From contig NZ_CP040753.1 in NCBI RefSeq assembly GCF_006064855.1, forward strand, positions 2,964,501-3,028,500: a stretch of DNA of 64,000 nucleotides. Reading direction: 5' to 3'. Numbering within the stretch: position 1 is the stretch's first letter; each line of letters begins with the position of its first letter. This document shows positions 9,300-19,952 of this stretch, in pieces. Both the position numbers and the translations under genes were made by a program. The notes beneath the pieces were generated by a model. The model did not search any database. It was not told the DNA's origin and was given only the letters and a program-made list of their open reading frames with translations. The DNA is from Sulfitobacter sp. BSw21498 (lineage in GTDB: Bacteria > Pseudomonadota > Alphaproteobacteria > Rhodobacterales > Rhodobacteraceae).

Positions 9300-9492
9300 T
9301 GCTGGCAGGTCTCCCGGCTTGCGGATCTAAGGCAGCTTGCCTTGCAACTTTTCACCTTCCCAGCCATCGGGCCAGTGGTTGAAAGGTCTCTCCGGTCACG
9401 GTCGCGGGGGCGGCTGCGCTTGGCGCTGACCCAAGGCTGGATCAATGCGTATCGCGTTCCCTCTTCGCCTGTCTGGGACAGGAACCAACATA
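9300..9492 (-). promoter_or_regulatory. Cobalamin (AdoCbl) riboswitch
   Basis: Read on the minus strand, this leader shows the cobalamin riboswitch signature: GTTGGTTCC at the 5' side, GAGGGAACGCG, the core GCAGCCGCCCCCGCGACCGT, ACCACTGGC, and the closing B12 box AAGCCGGGAGACCTGCC near 9303-9319. It lies about 108 bases upstream of the DUF1636 gene and should turn off the DUF1636-cobW-N-G-H-I-J run when cobalamin is plentiful. The divergent cobQ is not behind it. Confidence 0.95.
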
Positions 9493-9670
9493 CGCCCTGC
9501 ATTGGTCATTTGCCCGCCTCTGTCAAGCAGCGGCTGTCATAACGCGGGGGCCAAACCCGCTTTGCGCGGATTTTACCGCGACCGCCCCCCCGTGCCGGCG
9601 CGCTGCGGATGCTTGACGGGATCATCGCAGACTGACACCAAGGGCTGCAAGAAAAACATGAGGTTCCGCC

Positions 9671-11131
9671 ATGCCCACCCGCGCTATCATGATCCAGGGC
9701 ACCGGGTCCAATGTGGGGAAATCCATGCTGGTGGCAGGGCTGTGCCGCGCCGCGACGCGCCGCGGTCTCTCTGTTGCGCCGTTCAAGCCGCAGAACATGT
9801 CGAACAACGCCGCCGTCACCGACGATGGCGGAGAGATTGGCCGCGCCCAGGCCTTGCAAGCGATTGCCTGCGGACGGCCCCTATCGGTGCATATGAACCC
9901 CATTTTGCTGAAACCTGAAACCGACAGCGGGTCACAGGTGATCGTGCAGGGACACCGCCACAGCACCCTGCAAGCGCGCGATTTCAGCAAGGCGCGCGCA
10001 GGGCTGATGGCCCCCGTGCTCGAAAGTTTCGGTATCCTCGGACAAAGCGCCGATTTAATTATCGTCGAAGGGGCGGGCAGCCCGGCTGAAACGAACCTGC
10101 GCCAGAACGACCTTGCCAACATGGGCTTTGCCCGCGCCGCAGGCGTGCCTGTCGTGCTGGCCGGCGATATCAATCGTGGCGGCGTCATCGCCCAGATCGT
10201 CGGCACGCAGGTGGTCATGGACCCGGAAGATGCAGCGATGATCACCGGCTTTCTGGTCAACAAGTTTCGCGGCGATGTCAGCCTGTTCGACGAGGGATAC
10301 CGCGAGATTGAACGCCGCACCGGCTGGACCGGTTTTGGCACCCTGCCATGGTTCGCCAATGCACATCTGCTGCCCGCCGAAGACGCGGTGGACCTGTCGC
10401 GTGCCCCATCGGCGGGCGGTTTCCACATCGTCTGCCCGATGCTGTCGCGCATCGCCAATTTCGACGACCTTGACCCGCTTGCGGCAGAGCCGTCGGTGCG
10501 CTTGACCATGGTGCCCCCCGGTACGCCGCTGCCTGCCGACGCCGATCTGGTGATCCTGCCGGGCACGAAATCCACCCGCGGCGATCTCGCGTTTCTGCGC
10601 GCTCAAGGGTGGGACATCGACCTATATGCCCATGTGCGGCGCGGCGGCGCGGTGTTGGGAATTTGCGGCGGCTACCAGATGCTGGGCCGGTTTATCGAGG
10701 ATCCGCAGGGCTTTGAGGGGCCGGCAGGTCGTGAAGAGGGGCTGGGCCTGCTGGATGTCGAAACCCGCATGGCACCGGACAAGACCCTGACCCGCGTCAC
10801 CGCAGACCACACCGCGACCGCCACGCAGATCGACGGCTATGAAATCCACATCGGCCAGACCGTGGGGCCCGATTGCACCACCCCGTTCTCGCGCATCAAC
10901 GGTGTGCCAGACGGGGCAGGGTCGCGCGACGGCAAGATCAGCGGTACCTATCTGCATGGGCTGTTTACGAATGACGCGTTCCGGAGCGCGTGGTTACAAC
11001 AGCTGGGTTTGGCTGCGGGTCCGACCTCCTACAGTCAGACCGTCGAAGACACGCTCGATGCGCTAGCCGACCACATGGAAACACATCTGGACGTGTCTGC
11101 GCTGCTGGCGAGTGCCGCGCCGGTTGCATAA
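9671..11131 (+). CDS. cobQ: Cobyric acid synthase
   Basis: CobQ amidates the b, d, e and g carboxylates of adenosyl-cobyrinic acid diamide using glutamine and ATP. The 486-residue protein has an N-terminal dethiobiotin-synthetase-like ATPase domain (P-loop GTGSNVGKS at 10-18) and a C-terminal class I glutamine amidotransferase domain with nucleophile Cys332 in LGICGGYQM and His429 in GTYLHG. The ATG is preceded by GAGG. It diverges from the riboswitch operon, so it has a separate control region in 9493-9670, where no motif could be named. Confidence 0.95.
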   Translation: MPTRAIMIQGTGSNVGKSMLVAGLCRAATRRGLSVAPFKPQNMSNNAAVTDDGGEIGRAQALQAIACGRPLSVHMNPILLKPETDSGSQVIVQGHRHSTLQARDFSKARAGLMAPVLESFGILGQSADLIIVEGAGSPAETNLRQNDLANMGFARAAGVPVVLAGDINRGGVIAQIVGTQVVMDPEDAAMITGFLVNKFRGDVSLFDEGYREIERRTGWTGFGTLPWFANAHLLPAEDAVDLSRAPSAGGFHIVCPMLSRIANFDDLDPLAAEPSVRLTMVPPGTPLPADADLVILPGTKSTRGDLAFLRAQGWDIDLYAHVRRGGAVLGICGGYQMLGRFIEDPQGFEGPAGREEGLGLLDVETRMAPDKTLTRVTADHTATATQIDGYEIHIGQTVGPDCTTPFSRINGVPDGAGSRDGKISGTYLHGLFTNDAFRSAWLQQLGLAAGPTSYSQTVEDTLDALADHMETHLDVSALLASAAPVA

Positions 11132-11224
11132 TGCAGACCTGACCTTTGGTCACGATCACGACGCTTGCTTAATTGCGGGATCGCGGGGATACATGCTGTC
11201 AAATTTACGCAAAGGACCTCTCCA

Positions 11225-11770
11225 ATGGAACGTAACCTGACCCTCGTCGCGCTGTTTGCTGCCCTGATTGCAGCGCTTGCGTTGATCCCGAAATTCACGC
11301 TTGGCTTTGGCGTGCCGATCACGGCGCAAAGCCTTGGTATCATGCTCTGCGGGACCGTGCTGGGGGCCAAACGCGGCGCGCTGGCGGTATTGCTCTTCTT
11401 GCTGCTGGTTGCCCTTGGCCTGCCGCTTCTGGCGGGTGGAAACGGCGGGCTTGGTGCGTTCATGCTGCCGTCGTCGGGCTTTTTGATCGGCTTTCCCGTG
11501 GCGGCTTTTGTCACCGGCCTGATCGTGGAAAAATGGTACGGGCCATCGCTGACCCTCGTTGCAGCCGTCGCCTCGGTCATCGGCGGGATTGTCGTGCTTT
11601 ACATCTTCGGGATCATTGGCCTGTCGATCGCGTTGGACAAATCGTTGCTTGAATCCGCTGCCCTTGTCACCGTGTTCATCCCCGGCGACCTGATCAAAGC
11701 AGTGCTTGCAGGCTTTATCACCAGCGGCCTGGCCAAGGCGCGCCCTAACAGCGTCCTGTCCCGCAGCTGA
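11225..11770 (+). CDS. bioY: Biotin ECF transporter S component BioY
   Basis: BioY is the membrane subunit that binds biotin in ECF transporters. The 181-residue protein is strongly hydrophobic with about six membrane segments and the family pattern GVPITAQSLGIML near residue 30 and GPSLTL later. The ATG at 11225 has AAAGGA eight bases upstream; a TTG start 20 codons earlier is unlikely. No bioM or bioN (energy-coupling subunits) is beside it, so it either works alone, as some BioY proteins do, or uses partners elsewhere. A terminator follows directly. Confidence 0.92.
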   Translation: MERNLTLVALFAALIAALALIPKFTLGFGVPITAQSLGIMLCGTVLGAKRGALAVLLFLLLVALGLPLLAGGNGGLGAFMLPSSGFLIGFPVAAFVTGLIVEKWYGPSLTLVAAVASVIGGIVVLYIFGIIGLSIALDKSLLESAALVTVFIPGDLIKAVLAGFITSGLAKARPNSVLSRS

Positions 11771-11787
11771 TCGACCACCACTAGAAT

Positions 11788-11820
11788 GAAAGCATCCCGC
11801 GCATAGCGGGGTGCTTTTGC
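11788..11820 (+). terminator. Rho-independent terminator of bioY
   Basis: An 11-pair stem (AAGCATCCCGC with GCGGGGTGCTT, one wobble) closes on a short loop and is followed by TTTT. The reverse strand reads TTTCATT behind the same stem, so it may also stop manC transcription coming from the other side. Confidence 0.85.
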
Positions 11821-11849
11821 CGACGCCCAGACCCCTTTAGGCCAGCCGC

Positions 11850-13277
11850 CTATCCGCGTGCATATACATCTTCGTAGCGGATAATGTCATCTTCGCCGAA
11901 ATAGCTGCCGGTCTGGACCTCGATCAGCACCATGGGCAGCTTTCCCGGGTTCTCCATCCTGTGAACGGACCCGAGCGGGATGTAGACCGACTGGTTCTCG
12001 CTGATCAGTTTCACCGTCTCGTCCACGGTCACTTTCGCGGTGCCTTCGACCACGATCCAGTGTTCCGACCGGTGATGATGGCTTTGCAGGCTGAGCGCGG
12101 CACCGGGGTTCACAACGATGCGTTTCACCTGAAACCGTCCGCCGATCACAAGGCTTTCGTACCACCCCCAAGGCCGGTAATCGCGCGGCAGTTGCACCGC
12201 TTGGCTGGCATCACGTTTCTTGAGCGCATCAACGGCTTCCTTCACCCGCTGCGCCTGCGATTTGTCCGCGACCAGCACCGCATCGCCCATGGCGACGGCG
12301 ATGATGTTGTCCAGCCCGATGCCCACCAGCTGCAACCCGTCGGTTTCCGACCGCAGCAGGGTGCCCGCGCAGTCAATCGCCGTGGCATTGTCGGAACAGA
12401 CATTCCCCGCCGCGTCCGGCCCGCTTTCCAGCCAGACGGCATCCCAACCGCCCAAGTCGGACCAGCCCGCGGCGAAAGGCATCACCGCCAGGTTATCTGC
12501 CTTTTCCATGATCGCATAATCGACAGAGATATCAAGGGCTTGGCCCCACGTCTCTGCCTCGAGACGGGTAAACCCCAAATCCGAATCCGCCCCGTCGAGC
12601 GCTGCGGTGACAGCGCTGATCAGGTCGGGGGCGTGGGTGTGGGTGTGGTAGGCATCAATGATCGCCTGCGCGGTAAACAGAAAAATGCCTGCATTCCACA
12701 GGAAATTCCCTGCCTCCAGCATCGCGGTCGCTGTCGGGCCGTCCGGCTTTTCGATAAAGCGCGTAAGGGGTTGCGGGGATTTGGCTGTGGCGTCTGCATC
12801 CTCGGCAAGCTCCAGATAGCCATAGCCCGTTTCGGCCCGCGTGGGCGTGATGCCGAATGTGACCAGGTCACCGGCCTGCGCCCGCGGAACGGCCGCCTGC
12901 ACCGTCTGGGCAAAGGCATCACTGTCGGGGATCACATGGTCCGACGGGGCCACCAGCATCAGCGCCTGCGGATCAGTTTGTGCGACGTATAGTGCGGCGG
13001 CGAGGATTGCAGGGGCGGTATTGCGCCCGTCAGGTTCAATCAAGATCGCCTGCGCCGTCATCTCGACCTGCGCCAGTTGTTCGGTCACGATGAACCGAAA
13101 AGGGTCCCCAGTCACAATGATCGGAGCGGCAAATTCGGGGCCGGACAGGCGACGGGCAGAGATCTGGAACAGACTTTCGTCGCCCATCAGTTTGGCAAAC
13201 TGCTTGGGGTAGCATTTGCGCGACAGTGGCCAAAGACGTGTGCCCGACCCGCCGCAAAGAAGAATGGCTTGCATCAT
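11850..13277 (-). CDS. manC: Mannose-1-phosphate guanylyltransferase / mannose-6-phosphate isomerase
   Basis: This bifunctional enzyme makes GDP-mannose from mannose-1-phosphate and GTP, and its C-terminal cupin interconverts fructose- and mannose-6-phosphate. The 475-475 class length fits. The nucleotidyltransferase signature GGSGTRLWPLSRKCYPKQF is near the N terminus, FIEKPDGPTA follows, and the metal-binding cupin motif QSHHHRSEHW is near residue 410. The start is one of two adjacent ATGs (13277 or 13274); no strong ribosome site is seen. It is the third gene of gmd-fcl-manC, supplying the GDP-mannose that gmd uses. Confidence 0.92.
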   Translation of the reverse strand: MMQAILLCGGSGTRLWPLSRKCYPKQFAKLMGDESLFQISARRLSGPEFAAPIIVTGDPFRFIVTEQLAQVEMTAQAILIEPDGRNTAPAILAAALYVAQTDPQALMLVAPSDHVIPDSDAFAQTVQAAVPRAQAGDLVTFGITPTRAETGYGYLELAEDADATAKSPQPLTRFIEKPDGPTATAMLEAGNFLWNAGIFLFTAQAIIDAYHTHTHAPDLISAVTAALDGADSDLGFTRLEAETWGQALDISVDYAIMEKADNLAVMPFAAGWSDLGGWDAVWLESGPDAAGNVCSDNATAIDCAGTLLRSETDGLQLVGIGLDNIIAVAMGDAVLVADKSQAQRVKEAVDALKKRDASQAVQLPRDYRPWGWYESLVIGGRFQVKRIVVNPGAALSLQSHHHRSEHWIVVEGTAKVTVDETVKLISENQSVYIPLGSVHRMENPGKLPMVLIEVQTGSYFGEDDIIRYEDVYARG

Positions 13278-13330
13278 CGGGGCATTTAATCTGAAAAATT
13301 CTAACGAGAGATTAATCAAATGCGAGTGAT

Positions 13331-14299
13331 TTAGCTCCGCAGTCTTTCCTTCGCCAAAAACCAATCATAAGTCTCGCGCAACCCGTCTTTCAGACAAATG
13401 CGCGCGCGCCATCCCATATCGGCCAGCCGCGAGACATCCATCAGCTTGCGCATTGTCCCGTCGGGCTTGGACCTGTCGAACACCAGCCGCCCTTTAAACC
13501 CTGTGACCTCTGCCACCATCTGCGCCAGCTCCGCGATGCTGACATCGCGGCCCGTTCCCACGTTGATATGGCTGCGCATGGGTTGGGTGTGCGCGGCGTA
13601 AACGTCACGCGGCAGGTCGAGCACAAACAGCGACGCCTCGGCCATATCGTCCACATGTAGGAATTCCCGCATCGGTTTGCCGGTGCCCCAGATCACGACC
13701 TCTTCCAGCCCGTCCCGTGCGGCCTCGTGGAAACGACGAATCAGGGCGGGCAAGACGTGGCTGTTTTGCGGGTGAAAATTATCCCCCGGCCCATAAAGGT
13801 TCGTCGGCATCACGCTGCGATAATCCGTGCCATATTGCCGGTTATAGCTTTCGCAAAGTTTAATGCCGGCAATCTTGGCAATGGCATAGGGCTCATTCGT
13901 GGGCTCAAGCGTACCGGTCAGCAGCGCGTCTTCTGCCATCGGCTGCGCAGCGTCGCGCGGATAGATGCAGGAGCTGCCCAGTTGCAGCAACTGTTTGACC
14001 CCCGTGGCAAAAGCCTGATGGATCACATTGCATTCGATCATCAGGTTTTCGTAGATAAAATCAGCGGGGTAGCTGTTGTTCGCCATGATCCCGCCGACCT
14101 TGGCCGCGGCCAGGATCACCACATCAGGTCGCTCAGTCGCCATAAAGTCGCGCACCGCCGCTTGATCGGTCAGGTCCAGTTCCGCATGGGTCCGCGTGAT
14201 CAGCTCAAGCGCGTCGCCAGCAACCACCCTCGACTGCAAGTGGCGCAAGATCGCAGCACCGACCATGCCGCGATGCCCTGCGATATAAATCTTCCGCAT
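13331..14299 (-). CDS. fcl: GDP-L-fucose synthase
   Basis: Fcl (WcaG) converts GDP-4-keto-6-deoxymannose to GDP-L-fucose by epimerisation and NADPH reduction. The 322-residue protein has the nucleotide-binding [10 protein letters not shown] near the start, the catalytic Ser with YxxxK (LGSSCIYP, then [10 protein letters not shown]) and the NLYGPGDNF motif of the family. It begins four bases after the gmd stop, consistent with an operon that turns GDP-mannose into GDP-fucose for surface polysaccharide. Confidence 0.95.
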   Translation of the reverse strand: MRKIYIAGHRGMVGAAILRHLQSRVVAGDALELITRTHAELDLTDQAAVRDFMATERPDVVILAAAKVGGIMANNSYPADFIYENLMIECNVIHQAFATGVKQLLQLGSSCIYPRDAAQPMAEDALLTGTLEPTNEPYAIAKIAGIKLCESYNRQYGTDYRSVMPTNLYGPGDNFHPQNSHVLPALIRRFHEAARDGLEEVVIWGTGKPMREFLHVDDMAEASLFVLDLPRDVYAAHTQPMRSHINVGTGRDVSIAELAQMVAEVTGFKGRLVFDRSKPDGTMRKLMDVSRLADMGWRARICLKDGLRETYDWFLAKERLRS

Positions 14300-14303
14300 A
14301 GGC

Positions 14304-15428
14304 CTATCCGTTCTCGAGCGAGATCGGCAGATCCAGCCCGTGCTCTTTCAGCAACGCATGCCGCCGCGCGACCTTGAGGTCATTCGCCACCATCTCGGCG
14401 CACATTTCTTGTGTGGTGATCTGCGGCTCCCACCCGAGCTTTTCCTTAGCTTTCGCGGGTGAACCCAGCAGCGTCTCGACTTCGGCAGGGCGGAAATACT
14501 GCGGATCAATGCGCATCACCACATCGCCGGGGCTGACTGCGGGGGCATCATCACCGCGCACGCTGTCGACGATGGCACACTCTTCCACGCCCGTGCCTTC
14601 GAACCGCAGGACGATCCCCAGTTCCGCCGCAGACCACGTGATGAACTGGCGCACGGGATACTGCACGCCGGTAGCGATCACGAAATCTTCTGCCGCGTCT
14701 TGTTGCAGCATCATCCACTGCATACGCACATAATCCTTGGCGTGGCCCCAATCGCGCAGCGCGTCGATGTTACCCATATACAGGCATTCCTCCAACCCCT
14801 GCGCGATATTAGCCAACCCGCGCGTGATTTTGCGCGTGACAAAGGTTTCGCCACGGCGCGGGGATTCGTGGTTAAACAGGATGCCGTTGCAGGCATACAT
14901 GCCATAGGCCTCACGGTAGTTTACCGTGATCCAATAGGCGTACATCTTGGCCACGGCATAGGGGCTGCGCGGGTGAAAGGGTGTTTCCTCCGTCTGTGGT
15001 GTCTGTTGCACCAGACCGTACAGCTCAGAAGTTGATGCTTGGTAAAAGCGCGTCGTTTTTTCCAAGCCCAGAAACCGGATTGCCTCAAGCAGCCGCAAGG
15101 CACCGTTGGCGTTTACCTCAGTTGTATATTCAGGGGTCTCAAAGCTCACCGCGACATGGCTTTGCGCGCCAAGATTATAGACTTCGTCCGGCTTCACCTC
15201 GCGCAGGATCCGCGTCAGGTTCGAACTGTCGGTCAGGTCGCCGTAGTGCAGGATTAGATCGGGGTTAACCTCGTGAGGGTCTTGATAAATATGATCAATC
15301 CGCTGGGTGTTCAATGACGACGACCGCCGCTTGATCCCGTGCACCTCATACCCTTTTTCCAGCAATAACTCCGCCAGATAGGACCCGTCTTGACCGGTAA
15401 TACCGGTGATCACTGCACGTTTTACCAT
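14304..15428 (-). CDS. gmd: GDP-mannose 4,6-dehydratase
   Basis: Gmd dehydrates GDP-mannose to GDP-4-keto-6-deoxymannose. The protein of 374 residues carries the NAD(P)-binding [12 protein letters not shown] at the N terminus, ASTSELYG with catalytic Thr/Ser, and [12 protein letters not shown] with Tyr and Lys. The ATG has TAGGGG upstream. The gene starts only about 12 bases past the U-tract of the terminator behind the phosphomannomutase gene, so it either depends on readthrough or on a promoter overlapping that terminator. Confidence 0.95.
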   Translation of the reverse strand: MVKRAVITGITGQDGSYLAELLLEKGYEVHGIKRRSSSLNTQRIDHIYQDPHEVNPDLILHYGDLTDSSNLTRILREVKPDEVYNLGAQSHVAVSFETPEYTTEVNANGALRLLEAIRFLGLEKTTRFYQASTSELYGLVQQTPQTEETPFHPRSPYAVAKMYAYWITVNYREAYGMYACNGILFNHESPRRGETFVTRKITRGLANIAQGLEECLYMGNIDALRDWGHAKDYVRMQWMMLQQDAAEDFVIATGVQYPVRQFITWSAAELGIVLRFEGTGVEECAIVDSVRGDDAPAVSPGDVVMRIDPQYFRPAEVETLLGSPAKAKEKLGWEPQITTQEMCAEMVANDLKVARRHALLKEHGLDLPISLENG

Positions 15429-15439
15429 CAGGGCCCCTA

Positions 15440-15473
15440 AATGAAAAATGTGCCTGCCTTGGGGGCAGACACA
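15440..15473 (-). terminator. Terminator or attenuator between phosphomannomutase and gmd
   Basis: On the minus strand a ten-pair hairpin (TGTGTCTGCC with GGCAGGCACA, one wobble pair) is followed by TTTTTCATTT. It lies 46 bases behind the phosphomannomutase stop and just in front of the gmd ribosome site. Confidence 0.85.
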
Positions 15474-15518
15474 TCAACATTTACTCAACTTAAGGGGTTC
15501 TGGCGAGTCTTGATGCAA

Positions 15519-17003
15519 TCAGAAGGTTTGGTCGTAGTCACCAACGTCAGGCTCTGTCCGGATTATCGAGTCCAGATCGGCAAAGATTGCGCGCAGTTCT
15601 TCTTCGGAGTCAGAGCTTTCGCAGACCACCACAAGGTTAGGCGTGTTGGACGATGCACGCACCAGTCCCCAGCTGCCATTATCAAGGATCACCCGCGCAC
15701 CGTTCACGGCCACGACCTCTTTCACCGGACGACCACCCAGTTCGGTCACGTCTTTCAGCTTGGCGACGATCCGGTCGAGAATGTTGTATTTATCCTCGTC
15801 CGACGCATAGGGCGACATGGTGGGCGTAGAGAACGTGTGGGGCAGGGCGCGGCGCAGGTCCGACATCTTCATATCGGGGTTGCGGTCCATCAGTTTGCAG
15901 ACCTCGACCGCGACGCGCATGCCGCAGTCATAGCCACGCCCGATGGGTTCAGCCAAGAAATAGTGGCCGGATTTTTCAAACCCCGCCAGCGCGCCCAACT
16001 GTTTGACCCGCCGTTTCATGTGGCTGTGGCCGGTTTTCCAGTAGTCCGCCGTCGCCCCATTGGCCTTCAACACGGGGTCAGATGCATAAAGCCCGGTTGA
16101 TTTTACATCGGCGACAAAGGTGCTGTTGGGATAGATCGCGGATAGGTCGCGCGCCATGATGACGCCCATCTTGTCGGCGAAAATCTCTTCGCCCTCATCA
16201 TCGACGACACCACAGCGGTCACCGTCGCCGTCAAACCCAAGCGCGAAATCCGCACCCGAGGCTTTCACGCTGTCGGACATGTCATGCAACATTTCCATCG
16301 CTTCAGGGTTCGGGTTGTAATGCGGGAAGGTGTAATCCAGCGTGTTGTGGCTATCGACGACCTCTACCCCCAGACGGCGGAACAGTTCGGGCGCAAATGC
16401 GGCGGCCGTCCCGTTACCGGTGGCGCAGACGACCTTGAGCTTGCGGGTCATTTTGAAATCGCCGACCAGATCATCCAGATAGGCTTCGCGCACGCCGTCG
16501 ACGAATTCATATTTACCGCCCGCGCGCTGTTCGCCACGCCCTTCCAGCACAATATCGCGCAGCTCTGCCATTTCGTCGGGGCCGTGGGTCAACGGGCGTT
16601 CAAAGCCCATCTTAACGCCCGTCCAGCCATTGGGGTTATGCGAGGCCGTGACCATCGCCACCGCGGGCGCATCCAGATGGAATTGCGCGAAATAGGCCAT
16701 GGGCGATAGGCAGGGGCCGATATCCTTGACGTGAATACCTGCCTGCATCAGGCCTAACATCAGCGCATTCTTGATCGACAGGGAATAGTCGCGGTAATCA
16801 TTGCCCACCGCGATGACCGGTTCGATCCCGCGCTGTTGCATCTGGGTGCCCAGACCAAGGCCAAGCGCTGTGATCCCGGGCAGGTTGATCGCCTCGGGGT
16901 ACTGCCAGCGCGCGTCATATTCGCGAAAACCGGTGGGGACGATCATCGGATCGCGCAGAAATTCCCATGTGTTCGGCGTAACTTTGTTCAACGGCTTGGT
17001 CAT
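15519..17003 (-). CDS. Phosphomannomutase / phosphoglucomutase
   Basis: This enzyme of the alpha-D-phosphohexomutase family interconverts mannose-6-phosphate and mannose-1-phosphate, feeding manC. The 494-residue protein has the phosphoserine loop TASHNPNGWTGVK near residue 120, the metal loop GFDGDGDRCG near residue 250 and the sugar-specificity and phosphate-binding segments (EKSGHYF near 340, then VRASSNTPNLVV near 455). The name manB or algC could apply. It lies upstream of gmd on the same strand, separated by a terminator-like hairpin. Confidence 0.93.
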   Translation of the reverse strand: MTKPLNKVTPNTWEFLRDPMIVPTGFREYDARWQYPEAINLPGITALGLGLGTQMQQRGIEPVIAVGNDYRDYSLSIKNALMLGLMQAGIHVKDIGPCLSPMAYFAQFHLDAPAVAMVTASHNPNGWTGVKMGFERPLTHGPDEMAELRDIVLEGRGEQRAGGKYEFVDGVREAYLDDLVGDFKMTRKLKVVCATGNGTAAAFAPELFRRLGVEVVDSHNTLDYTFPHYNPNPEAMEMLHDMSDSVKASGADFALGFDGDGDRCGVVDDEGEEIFADKMGVIMARDLSAIYPNSTFVADVKSTGLYASDPVLKANGATADYWKTGHSHMKRRVKQLGALAGFEKSGHYFLAEPIGRGYDCGMRVAVEVCKLMDRNPDMKMSDLRRALPHTFSTPTMSPYASDEDKYNILDRIVAKLKDVTELGGRPVKEVVAVNGARVILDNGSWGLVRASSNTPNLVVVCESSDSEEELRAIFADLDSIIRTEPDVGDYDQTF

Positions 17004-17162
17004 GAAAATATCCTGATCTATCGGCGTTTAAATATTGCTTTCTTCGATAGAAGGATTGCCCGCAGGGATCAACTGACAGCTTGGGCGCGGGACGGTTATT
17101 TGCCGAGGGCGCAGCCGGCTGCCCGTCAAACGATCTGCACCGATCGAAAGCGGTCGGATACG

Positions 17163-17196
17163 AAAACGCCCCGCCCTTTGGTAAAAGGACGGGGCG
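17163..17196 (-). terminator. Terminator of isocitrate dehydrogenase
   Basis: A long GC-rich stem (CGCCCCGTCCTTT with AAAGGGCGGGGCG, minus strand) is followed by TTTTCG. It lies 25 bases behind the icd stop codon. The remaining bases to 17004 hold nothing else recognisable. Confidence 0.88.
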
Positions 17197-17220
17197 CAGA
17201 GGCCTCGAACAAGGTGACCC

Positions 17221-19434
17221 TTAGCCGATGATGGCGTTCAACGTGGCCGAGGGGCGCATAACCGCTTCGGTCTTGGCGGGGTCGGAATGGAAGTACCCGC
17301 CCAGATCGACCGCTTTGCCCTGAACCTCTGCCAATTCGGTCATGATCTTATCCTCATTCGCGGCCAGCTTTTCCGCGATGGGGGCAAAATGTTCGGCCAA
17401 TGCGGCGTCGTCGGTCTGGCTTGCCAGCGCCTGTGCCCAGTACAGAGCAAAGTAATAGTGGCTGGCGCGGTTGTCCGGCTCACCTACTTTGCGCGATGGC
17501 GATTTATTGTTGTCCAGAATGCCTTGGGTTGCGGCGTCTACCGCTTTGCCCAATATGCCCGCTTTGACGTTGTCCTTCTGGTCCGCGAGGAACTTGAGGC
17601 TTTCCCCCAACGCACAGAATTCGCCCAAGCTATCCCACCGCAGGTGGTTTTCTTCAACCAGCTGCTGCACGTGTTTCGGGGCCGAACCACCAGCACCGGT
17701 CTCAAACAAGCCACCGCCCTGCATCAGCTTCACGATCGACAACATTTTGGCCGAGGTGCCCAGTTCCAGGATCGGAAACAGGTCGGTCAGATAGTCGCGC
17801 AGTACGTTGCCGGTGATCGCGATCGAATTCTCACCCTTGCGGATCGTCTCAAGCGTCTGGCGTGTCGCCTTGGCGGGGGACATGATCTGGAACTTGTCCG
17901 CAACGCCCTTGGCTTCAAGGATCGGCGTCACATAGGCGATCAGCTCTGCGTCATGGGCGCGGTCCTCGTCCAGCCAGAAGATCGCCTCGCAGCCTTCGGC
18001 TTTTTGACGATCAATGGCCAGCTGTACCCAGTCTTCGATAGGGGCCTTGCGGGCCGACGCCGCGCGCCAGATATCATTCGCCTCGACGGCATGCTCTGAA
18101 ATCACGTCGCCATTAGCGGCGATCATTTTAACAGTTCCATCAGCCGGAATCTCAAAGGTGGTGGGGTGCGACCCGTATTCCTCGGCTTTTTGCGCCATCA
18201 AACCGATGTTTTGCACAGTGCCCGAAGTGGTCGGGTCCAGTGCGCCGGTTTCTTTGAAGTAATTAATGCTTTCTTCATAGACGGGGGCGTATGAATTGTC
18301 AGGAATCACGCAGTTGGTGTCGTGTTCCTTGTTATCGGGGCCCCAGCCTTTGCCGCCGGCGCGGATCAGCGCGGGCATGGACGCGTCGATGATTACGTCG
18401 GATGGGACGTGCAGGTTGGTGATCCCTTTGTCGGAGTTCACCATATACATCGGCGGGCGTGCATCCATCGCGTCTTTGACGGCTTGGGTGATCTCGGCGT
18501 TATCCTTGATGCGGACCATCATGTCGCCGATGCCTGCGTTCGGGTTCACACCCGCCGCCTTCAGCGCGTCATCGTATTTGTCGAACACGGGCTTCAGGTA
18601 TTCACGCACGGCGTGGCCAAAGATGATCGGGTCAGACACTTTCATCATCGTTGCCTTCATGTGCAACGAAAACAATGTGCCTTCTTTCTGGGTCTCTTCG
18701 ATCTGCTCGGCCAGAAACTTGTCCAGCGCTTTGGCCGACATATACGTGGTGTCGACGACAGTGCCGGTAGGAAAGCTCACGCCGTCCTTCAACACGGTCT
18801 CGGAGCCGTCAGCGCCGACGTGCACGATTTTCGCGGCACCGGCTTGCGCGTCGGTCAGCGTCAGGGATTTCTCGTTCGAAAAGAAATCACCGCCCGACAT
18901 GGAGGACACTTTTGTCTTGCTGTCCTTGGACCATGTGCCCATCGAATGGGGGTTCGCCATGGCGTATTTCTTGACCGCATTGGCTGCCCGACGGTCAGAG
19001 TTACCCTCGCGCAGAACAGGGTTCACAGCCGAGCCCTTGATCGCGTCATAGGCCGCACGGGCTTTCTTTTCGGCATCCGTGCTGGGGGCTTCGGGATAGT
19101 CGGGCAGAGCGTAACCCTGACCCTGCAGTTCCTTGACCGCGGCAACCAGCTGCGGCGCCGACGCCGAAATGTTCGGCAGCTTGATGACGTTGGCATCCGG
19201 CGTTTTCACCAGATCGCCAAGGATCGCCAGATCATCGGATTGCTGTTGCGCCTCGGTCAGCGCGTCTGGGAAGGCCGCGAGAATACGCCCTGACAGGGAA
19301 ATATCGCGGGTGCCCACAGAAACGCCCGCCGCATCGGCAAAGCTGCGGATGATCGGCAGCAGCGAATAGCTCGCCAGTTCGGGGGCCTCATCGACCTGTG
19401 TGTAAATGATGTCGGGTGTCTGCGTGTCAGCCAT
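17221..19434 (-). CDS. icd: NADP-dependent isocitrate dehydrogenase, monomeric type
   Basis: This TCA-cycle enzyme decarboxylates isocitrate to 2-oxoglutarate, producing NADPH. At 737 residues it is the large single-chain form, unlike the roughly 400-residue homodimeric form. Family blocks seen include [10 protein letters not shown] near residue 85, [14 protein letters not shown] near 145, [12 protein letters not shown] near 180 and [20 protein letters not shown] near 590. The ATG has GGAAAGG nearby upstream. It is transcribed alone, with its own terminator. Confidence 0.95.
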   Translation of the reverse strand: MADTQTPDIIYTQVDEAPELASYSLLPIIRSFADAAGVSVGTRDISLSGRILAAFPDALTEAQQQSDDLAILGDLVKTPDANVIKLPNISASAPQLVAAVKELQGQGYALPDYPEAPSTDAEKKARAAYDAIKGSAVNPVLREGNSDRRAANAVKKYAMANPHSMGTWSKDSKTKVSSMSGGDFFSNEKSLTLTDAQAGAAKIVHVGADGSETVLKDGVSFPTGTVVDTTYMSAKALDKFLAEQIEETQKEGTLFSLHMKATMMKVSDPIIFGHAVREYLKPVFDKYDDALKAAGVNPNAGIGDMMVRIKDNAEITQAVKDAMDARPPMYMVNSDKGITNLHVPSDVIIDASMPALIRAGGKGWGPDNKEHDTNCVIPDNSYAPVYEESINYFKETGALDPTTSGTVQNIGLMAQKAEEYGSHPTTFEIPADGTVKMIAANGDVISEHAVEANDIWRAASARKAPIEDWVQLAIDRQKAEGCEAIFWLDEDRAHDAELIAYVTPILEAKGVADKFQIMSPAKATRQTLETIRKGENSIAITGNVLRDYLTDLFPILELGTSAKMLSIVKLMQGGGLFETGAGGSAPKHVQQLVEENHLRWDSLGEFCALGESLKFLADQKDNVKAGILGKAVDAATQGILDNNKSPSRKVGEPDNRASHYYFALYWAQALASQTDDAALAEHFAPIAEKLAANEDKIMTELAEVQGKAVDLGGYFHSDPAKTEAVMRPSATLNAIIG

Positions 19435-19952
19435 GGTATCCAGCCTTTCCTAAAGTTTGGTATGCGATAGTACACTTAGTTTGAAATATCCACCTCCACT
19501 GCGCTGCCGGGGCCGTGAAAGTGCACCGCGTGGCGGCGAAGCGCGCAGGGCAACGATCGTGCCATCCCATAGCGCGGGACGCATATATGGAAAACGAATC
19601 ACTTGTCGGCCCTATGCTGTTAATCAAGTTGAAAGTGTTTTCGGTAACACACGTACAGGTTCGGCGGTTTAGCGTATGCCGTGTCGCTCTGTTCACAGGT
19701 TCAACCATCGGGTGCTGGCTCCTTGTGGTATTAGGCGATTCTTTACAATTTCGGGTCGCAAACACATTCAGATATCGCTAAGCGCTGCCAAATTCGCTCT
19801 TAACGACCTGAAAAGCGGGGATATTGATAGCGTTTGTAAAAAAACACGATGCGACGCAATAATAAGAGACGCAGGGCATATTCCGATACTGCCAGACTGC
19901 GCAGGATGCAGATCAATAGACCATATGACCTGACTGAAGGGGCCGTGCTGTC
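19435..19952. other. Long intergenic stretch between icd and a TetR regulator
   Basis: These 518 bases between divergent genes hold no frame with a convincing ribosome site and protein-like composition. The sequence is more AT-rich than its surroundings toward the TetR side, with an A-run near 19839-19845. Both promoters must lie here. No clear operator palindrome, RNA gene or repeat was found. Confidence 0.5.
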
